Shown piece by piece: positions 47,516 through 59,210 of a stretch of 64,000 bases of DNA (the first letter of the stretch is position 1; every line of letters begins with the position of its first letter). This stretch comes from Sesamum alatum. Its lineage: Eukaryota > Streptophyta > Magnoliopsida > Lamiales > Pedaliaceae. Under the pieces are notes generated by a model. It was not told where the DNA came from and made no database searches. It worked only from the letters and a program-made list of their open reading frames with translations. The translations under genes were made by a program, and so were the position numbers. The stretch spans positions 51,147,115-51,211,114 of the forward strand of contig JACGWO010000002.1 of NCBI GenBank assembly GCA_034509735.1, written 5' to 3'.

Positions 47516-48976
47516 ATGGTAGATTTGGGTTGGAAAACAAAAATGATCCCCTCTGAGTTGCCGAATAAATTTACCAGTAAGCTTCAGATTTCGATTCCGC
47601 CCCCTAAAGTTCGCGTCGCTGAATTGTCGGCAGCCTCGGAGTCGGCTTGTTCCGCCTACGAGTCCTATCTCCGACTCCCGGAACTGAAGAAGCTATGGGA
47701 AGCCCGCGAGTTTCCCGGCTGGAAGAGCGAGCTGCTTTTGAAACCGGCTTTCATGGCCCTCGAGATCACCTTCCGTTTTATCTTCACCGTTTTGTCCGAC
47801 CCGAGGTCCTACGCGAACCGGCGGCAGTGGAGGCGGCGGCTCGAGGGGTTGGCGAGGAGTCAGGTCGAGATTATATCTCTGTTGTGCGAAGAGGAAGAGG
47901 AAGATACAGAGACGCGAGGGACTATTCCGGTCGTCGAACTGATGTCAGTTGGCGGCACGGTGGCTCCGGAGAACAGCTCGGCGGAAGTGTGGAAAATGGC
48001 GGACGGCACCGTGGTGGTGAGCCAAGTCAGCGAGATGAGCTTGCTGCCTCGGCTTGGGGCTTGGCCTGAGTTCGAGGAGGTTGTGAGGAAGATCCAGTAC
48101 TCGATCGAGTGCCAGATGCAGGGATGTCAGTACACCCTCGGCTTAGGCGAGCCAAATCTAAGCGGCAAGCCAAATCTAAGCGGCAAGCCAAATCTAAGCG
48201 GCAAGCCGAGCATAAACTACGATCTCATATGCAAGCCGGCGGAGCTTCACGCCTTGAAGAAATGCCCCAACGACGACGTTGTGAAGAACTTCGAGAACCG
48301 CGCAGTCTACTCTGTGCATCAGATTCTAGAATCATGGATCCGCGTCGGAAAGCAGCTTCTGGAGAGAATTTCCGACGAAATTGACTCTCAGTCGTACGAT
48401 AGAGCATCGAGCCATTGTTGGATTTTGGAAAAAATATGGATGATTCTGAACCAGATTGAAGATTTGCATTTACTGATGGATCCTGACGATTTCTTCCGTC
48501 TCAAGGATCATCTGATGATCAAAGCGACTTCCGATTCGGAATTATTCTGTTTCAGATCGCGACAACTCGTTGAGATCTCGAAATCGTCCAAGGATTTGAA
48601 GCACAAGGTGCCGGCGATTCTGGAAGTGGAGGTGGACCCCACTGGTGGACCGAGAATTCAGGACGCCGCCATGGATTTGTACCGGAAGAAGGAAGAGCAC
48701 TCGAAAATTCACTTGCTGCAGGCGATGCAGGCGGTGGAGGCAGCGGTGAAGCGATTTTACTTCTGTTACAAACAGCTGCTGGCGGCGGTGATGGGGAGTT
48801 TGGAGGCGAAGTGGAATAACGTTGATTCCGGCGACTTGCTTAGTCAAATTTTTCTGGAACCAACATATTTCCCAAGCTTGGACGCCGCGAAGACGTTTCT
48901 TGGGGAGAGTTGGACCCACGAGGGGGGAAGGTGTAGTCCGGAAAGACGGCGGAGGAACGGTGGATGTGGGTTGTGA
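47516..48976 (+). CDS. HSPRO2: HSPRO-like protein (nematode-resistance Hs1pro-1 family)
   Basis: Intronless gene of 486 aa, normal for the family. Recognisable family blocks are MVDLGWKTKM, SACSAYESYLRLPELKKLW, SDPRSYANRRQWRRRLE, EEVVRKIQYSIECQMQGCQY, LKKCPNDDVVKNFENRAVY and FLEPTYFPSLDAAKTFLG. The sugar-beet founder was described in nematode resistance. The Arabidopsis relatives respond to stress and defence and interact with SnRK1; this is family knowledge. No enzymatic motif is visible. Residues 213-230 are PNLSGK three times over, coded by three identical 18-base units (48152-48205), where relatives have about one. Codon use is GC-richer than the neighbours, as for many intronless stress genes. 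W-box cores lie upstream. Confidence 0.92.
   Translation: MVDLGWKTKMIPSELPNKFTSKLQISIPPPKVRVAELSAASESACSAYESYLRLPELKKLWEAREFPGWKSELLLKPAFMALEITFRFIFTVLSDPRSYANRRQWRRRLEGLARSQVEIISLLCEEEEEDTETRGTIPVVELMSVGGTVAPENSSAEVWKMADGTVVVSQVSEMSLLPRLGAWPEFEEVVRKIQYSIECQMQGCQYTLGLGEPNLSGKPNLSGKPNLSGKPSINYDLICKPAELHALKKCPNDDVVKNFENRAVYSVHQILESWIRVGKQLLERISDEIDSQSYDRASSHCWILEKIWMILNQIEDLHLLMDPDDFFRLKDHLMIKATSDSELFCFRSRQLVEISKSSKDLKHKVPAILEVEVDPTGGPRIQDAAMDLYRKKEEHSKIHLLQAMQAVEAAVKRFYFCYKQLLAAVMGSLEAKWNNVDSGDLLSQIFLEPTYFPSLDAAKTFLGESWTHEGGRCSPERRRRNGGCGL
48152..48205 (+). repeat. 18-bp coding minisatellite, three exact copies
   Basis: CCAAATCTAAGCGGCAAG at 48152, 48170 and 48188, adding PNLSGK units in frame to the HSPRO-like protein. 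Exact identity suggests a recent slippage event. Confidence 0.95.
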
Positions 48977-49415
48977 CAGCGGCACTCTTGTTGACATATA
49001 TATACAGATTATATGTAGTGTAGTCTGCATGGCAAGAAATTAGCAAAAATTTGAAATTTTGGTTATAATTTAATTTTTTTTTTTCGAAGAGCAATGTAAT
49101 GCTGTTATAGTTATAGCCTAATCGATCTTGCTCAACTTTTTCAAAATTTAGTCTTTGGACTTCACAGACATTTGGTAAAAACTCTTTTTCAACAAAAACA
49201 AAAGAAAAAATGTTCGGAGTCTGTATCTCTCTTTTCTGACAAAAATATAAACAAAGAAAATAAAATTTCGATGGAGAAATGTGTTAAGGCTGCTAAACGC
49301 TTTTTGATTTTTTTTTCTTTTTTACCCGAATTAAATTTGGCTGGTATTGGTTATTTTTATTGAATGCACATCAATCACAAGCCACAAACGCAAGTAAATT
49401 TTTCAATTTTGTTTA

Positions 49416-49841
49416 GGGTAAATTACATTTACTCCTAAGGTTTGACATAATTATAAATATTTCTCTTTTTTGACATAATTATAAACATCTTCCTGAAGTT
49501 TGTAACCGTATAACAAATAACTCATTTACATCCAATTTTATGGGCAAACTAACCAAAATGCTCTTATGCACTAAATTATTTTTTATTTAATTCTTAAAAA
49601 TTTTTGGACTACAATGTATGGGGAGAGGTTTCTTAAATTTTTTACACAGAGGAAGAAAAATACAATTTGCCTCGGGTGATTTTTCTTCAATTTTGATAAA
49701 AAAAAATTTAAGGGCAAAATGGTTAACTTCAGGCCTTTGGTTAAAAATTACAAATCTTTGGGGGTATTTATAATTTCCCAAACAACGAGGGAAATATATG
49801 TAATTATGTCAAACTTTAGGGGAGGTAGGTGTAATTTACCC
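49416..49841. mobile_element. Family B MITE with 9-bp flanking duplication
   Basis: A 426-bp element with inverted ends GGGTAAATTACATTTAC and ...GTGTAATTTACCC. Flanks are TTTTGTTTA (49407-49415) and TTTTCTTTA (49842-49850), 8 of 9. It is closely related in the interior to 53110-53540 (GGACTACAATGT, AAATTACAAAT). Confidence 0.75.
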
Positions 49842-49897
49842 TTTTCTTTAAGAGTATGTTACGTATTCTCCCCCAACCTTTCTTTTATTTTTTTTTT

Positions 49898-49915
49898 GGG
49901 GGGGAGGGGGGGGGG
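49898..49915 (+). repeat. G-rich run
   Basis: G7-A-G10 follows a long T run, between two MITEs. It may form a G-quadruplex and is a likely sequencing trouble spot. Confidence 0.8.
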
Positions 49916-49945
49916 TTGATTTAATTTTTTGCTAAAAAGATTTTT

Positions 49946-50436
49946 GGGATAATTACACCCCATTCCTTTAGGTTTGGTGTAATGATACGTAATTTTCATA
50001 TAATTTGAAAAATTACATATAGTATCTTTGAGGTTTGTTTTGTCTAACAAATAGGTCCCTTTGTTACTCAAAATTTATCGAATTTGTTGATATTAATAAT
50101 TTTTTTTTAATGAAAATCAATATTTATCTTCAATTGACTTATTACTCACTCATTGTAGGCCAAATAAATTTTTTCTGACTAAATAACCCTTATAACGGTG
50201 ATCATAAAAAGATTTATTTGACTTACATTGACTCACTAATAAGTCAATAAATGGTAAATATCAATTTTCATTCGATTTTTTTTGTTAATATAAACAAATT
50301 TGGTGAATTTTAACTAAGATAGGGACCTATTTGTTAGACAGAAGCAAATCTCAGAAATACTAGATATAATTTTCAAACTATAAAAAATTTATGTATAATT
50401 GCACCAAATCTCAGGAGAGGGAAGCGTAATTATTTC
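49946..50436. repeat. Palindromic MITE, family C
   Basis: A 491-bp element: left GGGATAATTACACCCC, right ...GCGTAATTATTTC. The centre repeats TTGACTTATTACTCACTCAT and its inverse about 100 bases on. It is imperfectly palindromic over its whole length. Target duplication unclear. Confidence 0.65.
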
Positions 50437-52372
50437 AAAGTTTTATTATTAGGTTAAGATATTGGGCTATACAAATATACGCAATTGACATTGATAAGAG
50501 CCGACTACAGGTGGGCTTAACATAAATATATTTTAAGTGGGCTAGAGCGTTTGGCCCAAGTAGACCCATGTGTAAGAAATATCAAGATGAAAAATAGGAC
50601 GAAATATATAATGGTCAAAGACTCTAGCCCACTTAAGATGTACATCCTCTTTATTTTCAATTTTCTTATTTGGCCCAATAAGAATTATAAATTCAAGTAT
50701 TAAATTATCAAATGGAAAATTATAAATTTGTCAAAGTTTTACTTCTTAGTTAACCACAGTTCAATGTGGTATATATAACTCGAAAATGTAAAATAAAATT
50801 TGTCATTTGATTGTGCTCGATATTTTAGATACGAGTTGAGTAGTTTTGTATGATTTTTATGTTGTTACTCTTAAAGTACTAGATAGTAATTAAGAATTAA
50901 TCGTCTATTTATCACGAAAACAGAGAATTAGTTATATTAAATAGTTCATTTAAATGAAGATAATATTTTTTAAACTAAAAGTTTTTATTTTAAAAGATAT
51001 ATGTATATATATATATATATATATATTCTTTTGTAAACAAAATGGGAAAACAAGGACAGCAACCCACAGATCCGCCGGGAAGAATTGTGTATGAGCCATA
51101 TGTGCCGATTATAATCTCTATAGCTTACTTACTGTCGACAAGAAGCAAGATTTGATCGCGTGGGGATTAACACATAGGTCATGATGTACGTTTAATCCCA
51201 CCAAACGCTTCGATAAGGATTCAACCACTGTACAACGATAATCGATGATCGTACCTTAAAAAATAAAAGTACTCTTTGGAGACTATACCAAACAATAAAA
51301 TGATGAATTTAAAAATAGAATGTTAACACCCTCAATGTAGGTAGCTAGTGATCAAATCGACACCCTTCCTTAGTGATAAGGTGGCATTTTTCAGTGAACA
51401 ATTGTTCAAAAATATGAAAACATCTTGAAATTATATGTTTTTGGAAATTTTGAGTAGTTGAAAAAGTTGTTGAATTGTGGTTTTCACTCTGTATAAATCA
51501 TCAGCAGATCAGCATCTGCTATGAGTTTTGAACAATATAAATCATCTTTTAGAAACTTTTCCTACTATGAGTTGAACAAATGCCACATGGTTTTTTCAGC
51601 AATTACCAGATTTGCCCGGTAGAGTAATTGCCAACGTACCAATAACTGGATTTTTTTACAGTGTTTCATATACATTTGAGTTTTGTTTTTTCCAATTTAG
51701 GGTGTGATCTGAGTCGAGGTCCTCAATGAATTAGAGCTGAGCTAGTGATGATGTGGCAATGACTTGGAGTTATGGTCTAAGTGAGTATCTCGAACTGCAA
51801 TGTTGAGGTTGGACTGCAAACACAAGGGGTTAGGCTAGCTGAGGTAACACCCTTTGAAATTTAAGTCACTTTAAGGTTCAAGATAACATGAGTTGCACAA
51901 TACAATTTCGTAGTAATAAACGCATACTTATAAAATGGACACTGTGTGTATTTATAGGGGTTTATGTGTTAAAATTCGTAGAGGCCACGTGTCAGCAAGG
52001 TAGTGGTCGGGTGAATGCCAAACCAATGGTTGTTGAGGCATGTCTTCGGGGCGGACGGGTTTGGTCGGGAAAATGCACGGACCTTTAGAGTATTTTGATA
52101 TTTTCTTATTTTTAGGGTTGTTTTTGTCTTTTTGGGCGATTCCATGCATTTCCCCTATCAGGGTTATTTTTCCGAAATCATAATTTCATTTTAGTTTGGT
52201 AGAATTGTCCAGAAAAGAGATTTAGTAAAGGTAAAGAAAATTCTAGAAAAAAAAGGATGTACAAGTTTTGTTTTAATGTGTAGTCTGTTTCTACTTTATT
52301 CTGAGAGGTATATAAACAAGCAGAAACAAACGGATACAACATCCATGCCTTGCTCAATTATTGGCAAATTCT

Positions 52373-52544
52373 AACCCTTAGTTTGATTAAAATCAATTAT
52401 ACGTAAAGTGCAGTACACTTGTCATGTTATTGGTATATCGTTCAAGAAAAGAAGGAAAATGACCTATCACATAGCAAGTGTATCACATTCACTGTGTGAT
52501 TGATTTAGTTCAATCAAACTTGATTTGGATAAGAATTTTTTTTC
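52373..52544. repeat. About 170-bp MITE, family E, copy 2
   Basis: Left GGCAAATTCTAACCC, middle ATCACATAGCAAGTGTATCA, right ...GATTTGGATAAGAATTTTT. Same layout as the copies at 35668 and 56082. Confidence 0.65.
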
Positions 52545-52627
52545 GATTATTATAGCGAGAAGAAAATTTTCTCTTTACTAATTAACTATTTTTTTACTAC
52601 CCTAATTCATTGCTCTTATTATTTTAT

Positions 52628-53097
52628 GGATAAATTACACCTACCTCTCACGAGGTTTAACATAATTACAAATACCTTCAAATTGTATAGAAAATTGAAA
52701 TATCCTCCTAATTTTCACGTCCATCTAAAAATGATCTCATTTTGTTAGCCCCTGTTAGGTTCCATCATTTTTCGTATTGAACTGATCAAAATGCTATTTT
52801 GAATTATGAATTATAATTTTTTATATTTTTTAGAAAATTTTGAAATAATTTTTTATAAATTAATATGCCATATGGATTATTAATTACTTTAGCAACCTTC
52901 ATTTGTGTTTTTAACATTTTCCAAATGTTTTCTTTAAAAGGAAAAAAGTTCAGCGTCTGTAAAGTAGTAATTTTTACCTCACTATTTAAAGATTACATAA
53001 TTATTTTTCATTTGAGAAAGGTATTTGTAATTTTTCAAATAACAATCAAATATTCATAATTATATTAACTTTCAGTAGAAGTAACTGTAATTTACCT
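52628..53097. mobile_element. Family B MITE, diverged
   Basis: Ends GGATAAATTACACCTACC and ...GTAACTGTAATTTACCT are inverse repeats. The flanks (TTATTTTAT and TCTTTTTTT) agree only weakly. It lies 12 bases from the next family B element. A 64-codon frame at 52865-53059 falls inside it and is not a gene. Confidence 0.6.
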
Positions 53098-53109
53098 TCT
53101 TTTTTTTAA

Positions 53110-53540
53110 GGGTAAATTACATTTACCTCCCTTAAGGTTTGACATAATTACAAATACCCCTCGTTGTTTGAAAAATTACAAATACCCCCCCTGAGATTTG
53201 TAACCCTCTAACAAATAACCTATTTTCATCAATTTTTATGAGTGAACTGGCCAAAATGCCCTTATGCACTGAATTATTTTTATTTAATTTTTAAAATTTT
53301 TTGGACTACAATGTGTAGGGAGGGGTTTCTTAAATTTTTTACAGAAAGGAGCAATAATGCAATCTGTCTTGACTGATTTTTCTACAATTTTAATAAAAAA
53401 ATTCAAGGGCGAAATGGTCAATTTTAGGCTTTTAGTTAAAAATTACAAATTTTAGGGGGGTATTTGTAGTTTTTCAAACAACAAGGAGGTATTTGTAATT
53501 CTATATGCCAAACCTCAAGGGAGGTAAATATAATTTAGCC
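53110..53540. mobile_element. Family B MITE with perfect 9-bp flanking duplication
   Basis: A 431-bp element with ends GGGTAAATTACATTTACC and ...ATATAATTTAGCC. Both flanks read TTTTTTTAA (53101-53109 and 53541-53549). The target is low-complexity, which lowers the weight of the match. Interior close to 49416-49841. Confidence 0.75.
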
Positions 53541-55776
53541 TTTTTTTAATCGCATCTTTAGAGAAGAAGAGAAAAAGCTCACTTAAAAGCAAGCGGGAAA
53601 ATATTCAAGTTTTTTATTATACTCAACTCTTATATAAATCGTTCAAATTATTATACGATGATAGTTTTAGATTGAAATAAGTTATAAGGCGTATTTCTAG
53701 GTATACAGCTAAACTTGAAAGTCGCACTAGCACATGCAAAGGATAAGGTAACATGCAGTATGACATATAGTCAGGAGGCCTAGTGTAAAAAATAACATTA
53801 ATGAGGATTTATGATTATGAGGTCATCGATTTTTAACTCATGATCCTTCGTTTACTTCATGGTAATTCTTTATTTGTTTTAGTATTTATTATTTGTTAAC
53901 TATAAATTATTATTATGTATTGATCATTGGTATATTAATTGATCTCGTAACTTAGGTTAGTTGTCATTTTCGTCTTTAAACTTTCTAGGATAGTGTTTTA
54001 GTCTTGCATTTTTGAAATTTTAACGATTTCAGTCGTTTTTTGGCCAAATTTCACCTTCACCGGCGAAATCACGAAAATTAAAAAGATTCAGAACCAAAAT
54101 GCTACACTCGAAAGTTAAAGGAAAAAATACTGAAAAAAATGAGGCAATAGGAACAGTAGTAGACCCTATCACGTGAGATGCAAGCATTTTTTTTTGGAGA
54201 GAAAGGTGGAATCCGCAAAGAAAAGGACTGAAATTGCAAAAATTAAAAAGATGCAAGACCAAAATGTTACCATAGAAAGTTAAAGGACAAAAATACTAAA
54301 AAAAATGAGCCAACATGAATAGTAGCTCCAATATAAGGTCATGTTAAATGCATATGCATTTTTTTTGCAAGAACGGTAAACTCCAAGAGAAAAATGTCTA
54401 AAATTACAAAAATTCAAAAAATATAAAACAAAAAATATTACCCTAAAAAGTCAAAAAACGCCCATAACATAAATTACGGGACCGAAAATACATTATAGCC
54501 GTATATGTATATATATATATATATATGTGCCTGATTCATGAAAAAAGAAAAACATGAAGTACGTAAACATGTTGTAGGTTTCTTTTGAGTGAGCAGCCCA
54601 TGACAGTGGAGTTGTCTATATCAATATTCCAACTATAAACCAAAGAAGAATTAGGTAAGTTACACCAAAAGGCAAAGCTAAAAAATAACCAAGTTTTAAC
54701 ATTAAAAATCTCCAATATTTAACAACGCAATCAAATCTACGAGTTAAAACGTCAATCTCTCACACCCATCAATTCAAGCATCTTTTACTTGGTTGATTTG
54801 CAACATTAGATCATGATAATTCAAAAGCTATAATTTATTATAAATGTTGAAATTGTATAAATATTATTATTGATCAATGATTATCGAGTACCTAAATAGC
54901 ACTTCGTGGGGTTATTTATTTGTCTTTAAAACGATAAAAGTATCTAAATACGACGATGATCCATCTATTTTTACTGAAGTTGTACCTAATTGAATTCCGA
55001 TATGACAATATTATTTGGAATTATGACCATAACTTGAAGTAAAGTACAAGGAGATTTAATTGAGTCTAATCAACCCTTTTCGCTGATTTGAGGTGAAGTT
55101 TCACAAGTTAGAATATCTTGCCCCTTTTAACACATATTAGTTTTTAGTATGGAACAAAATATTACTTTAATTTAGATTGTTTTTACTGAGGGGTTTAATT
55201 TGTTTTTACTTTATTTTCTTTCGTAATGAACTTTGTTGAATTTGATGTGATTGTTACGTAAATCAATTTCAAAATTTGTTGAGTAGTAAAGTAATGCCTT
55301 GAATTTTACAGAGTTCTACTTATATGAAATATATATATATACACACACTTATTATTTATCTATCTATATTATTATATTAAGTTTAAGCCCCCTAAAATAA
55401 CTAATTTGGTGCACAAAATGTGGACTTCCTAAATTGTTCATAGTTTTAAAAAAGTATAAAAAAGTGAAATTTTCATTATAAAATTTATTTTATAAAATAA
55501 CTTCTTCGTTTCACTTTCGTATCTCATTACATACATGCACCCATGTTTTTTACTCTTGGAGAATGATAAGGGGTCCCAAATTTTTGTGGCCTTGCTTGTC
55601 CCACCAAATTAGAGTTCCAGAAATAAAATAAAATGAAAAATCTTCATATTAAAAAAGGTAATACAAAGACTTGTAATTTGTAAACAAACAAGCGTAAAGG
55701 AGGTTAGGGCACGTGGCTAGACCATCCAATAGGTTAGAAGACACGTGGGCTTTACTCTGCGCTTCCGTAGGCTAAG
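53541..55776. other. Repeat-rich spacer, second part
   Basis: AT-rich. Between about 54030 and 54480 three loosely similar stretches carry phrases such as AAAATTAAAAAGAT, GACCAAAATG and AAAGTTAAAGGA in a decayed repeat. An (AT)n run lies near 54505-54525. Two G-box cores (CACGTG at 55710 and 55742) sit 32 bases apart, without a gene next to them. No gene seen. Confidence 0.6.
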
Positions 55777-55791
55777 AACTATAAACCGGTG

Positions 55792-56055
55792 CCAATGAAG
55801 CCTAGCTCAGTTGGCAAAGCTGAGGTCCCATGATCCTTGAGGTCATGGGTTCGAATGCTTGAGATGATTTGTTTCTACTGCATAGTAGGTTTATTTGTTT
55901 CTACTGTATAGTAGGTTATTTATTGCTGTAGTAGCACGATGTTAGTATATATGATATTGTTGATAGAAATGTTGTATTTGTCTTGATACTGACAGAATTG
56001 ATTGTAATCGCTTTATTTCAATTAATAAATTTCATCGCTTCCAACTCAAAAAAAA
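55792..56055 (+). mobile_element. tRNA-derived SINE with 15-bp target duplication
   Basis: Pol III promoter boxes are clear: A box TAGCTCAGTTGG (55803-55814) and B box GGTTCGAATGC (55848-55858). A unique body follows (with a doubled GTTTCTACTG.ATAGTAGGTT) and an A-rich tail. The element is flanked by AACTATAAACCGGTG (55777-55791) and AACTATAAACTGGTG (56056-56070), a 15-bp duplication with one difference. This is the standard mark of LINE-driven insertion. The head is tRNA-like only; it is not a functional tRNA gene. Confidence 0.9.
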
Positions 56056-56081
56056 AACTATAAACTGGTGATACTAATAAT

Positions 56082-56250
56082 GAAAAATCTAGTCCCGATC
56101 AAATTTGAATCTATTATAATATAAATACAGTACACTTATTATGTGATGGATGTACAATTTGAAAAAATATAATCAATCACATAGAAGTGTATCACATTTA
56201 TTATATGATCAGTTTGGTTCGATCAAACCTAATCCGAGCAAGAATTTTTC
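56082..56250. repeat. About 170-bp MITE, family E, copy 3
   Basis: Left GAAAAATCTAGTCCCGATC, right end inverse GAAAAATTCTTGCTCGGATT, middle CAATCACATAGAAGTGTATC. It sits directly beside the SINE. Confidence 0.65.
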
Positions 56251-59210
56251 TATTAATAATTTATGGCACGCTCTTTGTGTATATACATAATTTTTTAATA
56301 TTATCTAAAATAAAGTATTTATATTTTTATTTTGAATATATATAAAAAATAATAGTGAGAGTCAAAAATTGAATAAATAATTATAAAATTAAATTAAATA
56401 TTGAAAAAAATATAAAATTGCAATCCAAAAAAGGCGAGGCGTCAAAATTTTCATTAACCTTAATAATAAAGTATAGATTAGTCGAAGCATACTATGTAAA
56501 ATACATGTAATTTAATTTATTATATATTTAATCAAATAAAAAAATAAATAATTGATTAAATATGATAAGATAAATTAATTTAAATAAACATGAATTGAAC
56601 ATAATTCATAGAGTTGTTTGGTTAAAAAGATCATTATTTATGGAAGAAATTAGTATGTTTGAGAGTATTTTAGTCAATGAGTACTAGGGCAACTAAATAA
56701 GTTATTCTAAGCGTCTTCCCCCTAATAAATAGTATAAATGTAAAGTCGGAGCAATATATGATGATTTATAAATTTATAACAAATTATACCAATAAGTTGT
56801 TAGTTCATACATAGATTCTAATTAACGATTAATGGTTCGGAATCTGAGAGTCATACTTATCCACTCCCCTCACCACCAGTCGAACCTTGACATATCTTTT
56901 ATAAAATTAAATAAATTGCCACCATATATATATATATATTAAAGAAAAAGAAAATTTTAAAAAGTATATATTTCACTAATCAAATTCAAATTTTAAGTTC
57001 TTCAATTTTATTAAAGAAAAGCATTATATGTTTTCTAGACCCATACGTAGTAGGTAGGTCTAAAAAACATATATTGCTTTTCTCGTTCTCTTGAAAATCT
57101 AATAAATCAAATATATAAATATATACATATATTGTCTCAATGAGTTCTTATTATCTGTAACAATCACAATTGACTGAATTTTAATTTTAATGCAATTTAC
57201 CTCCTTGTGATATTGTAATAAATAAATTATCCTCCTATAAAAAAAAATAGCAATTTACCTTCGTGTGTTCTTTAAAATGGAAAAATTTACCTTCTTATCT
57301 AGGAGAATAAAATGGTCCATTTTAAAAAAACACGGGGAGGTAAATTGGTTCATTTTAAAAAATACCGAGAGATAAATTGCTATTTTATTTTTCATAGGGA
57401 GTGATTTGCACATTTGTAACAGGAGATTGCTTGCATTTTTCCCATTTAATTTGTTATAAATTTGAAGAGCAACATATATATATAGTAATGAATAAAAAGT
57501 TATGTCGACTAATTCAATTGTGATTATTCTTGCTAATAAAATGTAATCATTAAGAAATGTTACGTTTTCAATTTGAGCACTGCATTTCCATCGATACATT
57601 AGAAATTAAGTTTAGTTTTTACTTAATCAAATGTGTATTTCTTGTCATAAACTTATGTACATCTGCATAAAAATAACAAACTTGACTTTCTAACGTAAAA
57701 TTTGAACACATGAATGAAAAGCTAATAACTCAACGTGTTTGTCCAATGGTAAGCAAATCATATTTAAACACAAAATCTTGCCAGTGGTCTGAATTTGAAA
57801 TTTTGTAGTCTCGCTTGCTGGTAAGTATTTAACCCCTTTGTACTTGTCCAAAACAGAATTAGTTTCATCTCTAATGTGGGAAGAAAGACTATATGGGCAG
57901 TGTTAAATATAATTGAATAAATTACAACAGACTCCCTCAAGATTTGCTATAATTATGAGTATTCTTTTAAAATTAATGAACGTTTAACAAGTATTTTTCG
58001 TGACTGCCCATTGTAGGAAGTGTTTTTCAGACAATTATTAATTTCAAAAATATTTATAATAATGATATATTTTAAAAAAATTCGTTGTAATTTACACAAC
58101 CCGGGAAAGGAGGGAGGAAAAAATGAATTAAGAGAGTGGAGTAATAAGAGTAAATGTTGCATGTCTTCACATGATGATGTAGTTCTCCTCTGCGACTCAT
58201 CATCGACATCAACATCATCATCATAATCAGCCCCACTGGCCACTGCAACTGGTCCTAAAAGTGCAACTCTTGTTTTTGGTGCTTACTAAATATCGTCTTC
58301 TCATTCCACAATTATCTTCCTATCCTTCTATCCAATCTTCCATCTCCTTCTTTTTATCTCTCTCTCTCTCTCTCTCTTATTATTATTATTTCTTCTATAT
58401 ATACATACACACATACATACATACATATGTACCTCATAAGAATGAATAATCTCACTGTAGCACACCCCTTCTCAACTTTCACACTTCAATTCCGGTGAGT
58501 TTTCAAGAACCCTCTTGCCAAATACCTTGTTCTTGTTCCTGTTCCCTTCTCTTATTATTATATTTTGAATATCTGTTGCCGAACGCATTGTTTTCGAAGA
58601 AATGAAACATGGGTTCCTCGTATTCATCGCATTATGTTGGTTGGAATGTGGAAAAATTAGAGCTTTTCATAGATACACAAACACACACATATGTATATGT
58701 ATATACGTAATATGTGTGTGTGTGTGCGCTTTTCTTTGTCAAATTTGTGAAGATATTTCCTGTTTATGTTGCTTTGTTTGAAATTGATTTGGCAAAAGGT
58801 GTGTATGTGTGAATGAAAATGGAGATTAGTGGTGGAGTGGGAGTTCACAAAAGTGAGATTTTACATTTGACTATGACTATAATTTAATGTTTTCCTTACA
58901 TGTGTGTGTCACAGGTTTGATTGAATTTAAAGCAAAGTCTAGACTCTGCTCATCCATTTTCTTTCCAAGATCCAAGAGAGATTCATACAACAGCAATTGC
59001 AAGATTTCTCTTTGCTTCTTTCCCTTTTGTCCTCAATGGATTGAAAAGACTCCTTTTACACGGGCTTTCCGTTGTTTGATTTTGACTGTTTCTTCACCCC
59101 CTCTCCTATTTTTAGTCACACCTCCTCTCTTTCTGCTCAGCCTTTGGTGTTCTTGCTAATCCAGCTTTTGTTATTAGTCCCTTTGTTTTGTTTCGTTGAT
59201 TAGCAAAATT
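56251..59210. other. Upstream region of the TPR gene
   Basis: AT-rich spacer to about 58100, then the TPR gene promoter and leader. Microsatellites lie near 58360-58425, with (CT)n, (TAT)n and (CATA)n in succession. CACACACATATG... and ...ATATGTGTGTGTG around 58678-58727 form an imperfect hairpin. No other gene seen. Confidence 0.65.
58495..58914 (+). other. Predicted 5' UTR intron of the TPR gene
   Basis: CCG|GTGAGT at 58494/58495 is a strong donor and TGTGTCACAG|G at 58914/58915 a good acceptor, with no start codon needed across them. Splicing leaves a leader with one tiny upstream frame (ATG GAT TGA at 59036) before the main start at 59211. Confidence 0.5.

Larger units (their letters stand above)
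48977..52627. other. Repeat-rich spacer, first part of the second desert
   Basis: HSPRO 3' UTR, then MITEs at 49416-49841, 49946-50436 and 52373-52544. A 15-bp inverted repeat (TTAAGTGGGCTAGAG at 50533, inverse at 50622) and a patch resembling an LTR or old promoter (about 51700-52350, with CACGTG at 51986) also occur. No supported gene. Confidence 0.65.

Noticed and set aside
55792..55870. tRNA gene
   Set aside because: A and B boxes are present, but the sequence does not fold to a full cloverleaf and continues into a SINE body with an A tail and duplication.
49000..58500. CRISPR array or operon-like system
   Set aside because: Repeats are dispersed MITEs with inverted ends, not spaced direct repeats; this is a eukaryotic nuclear region.
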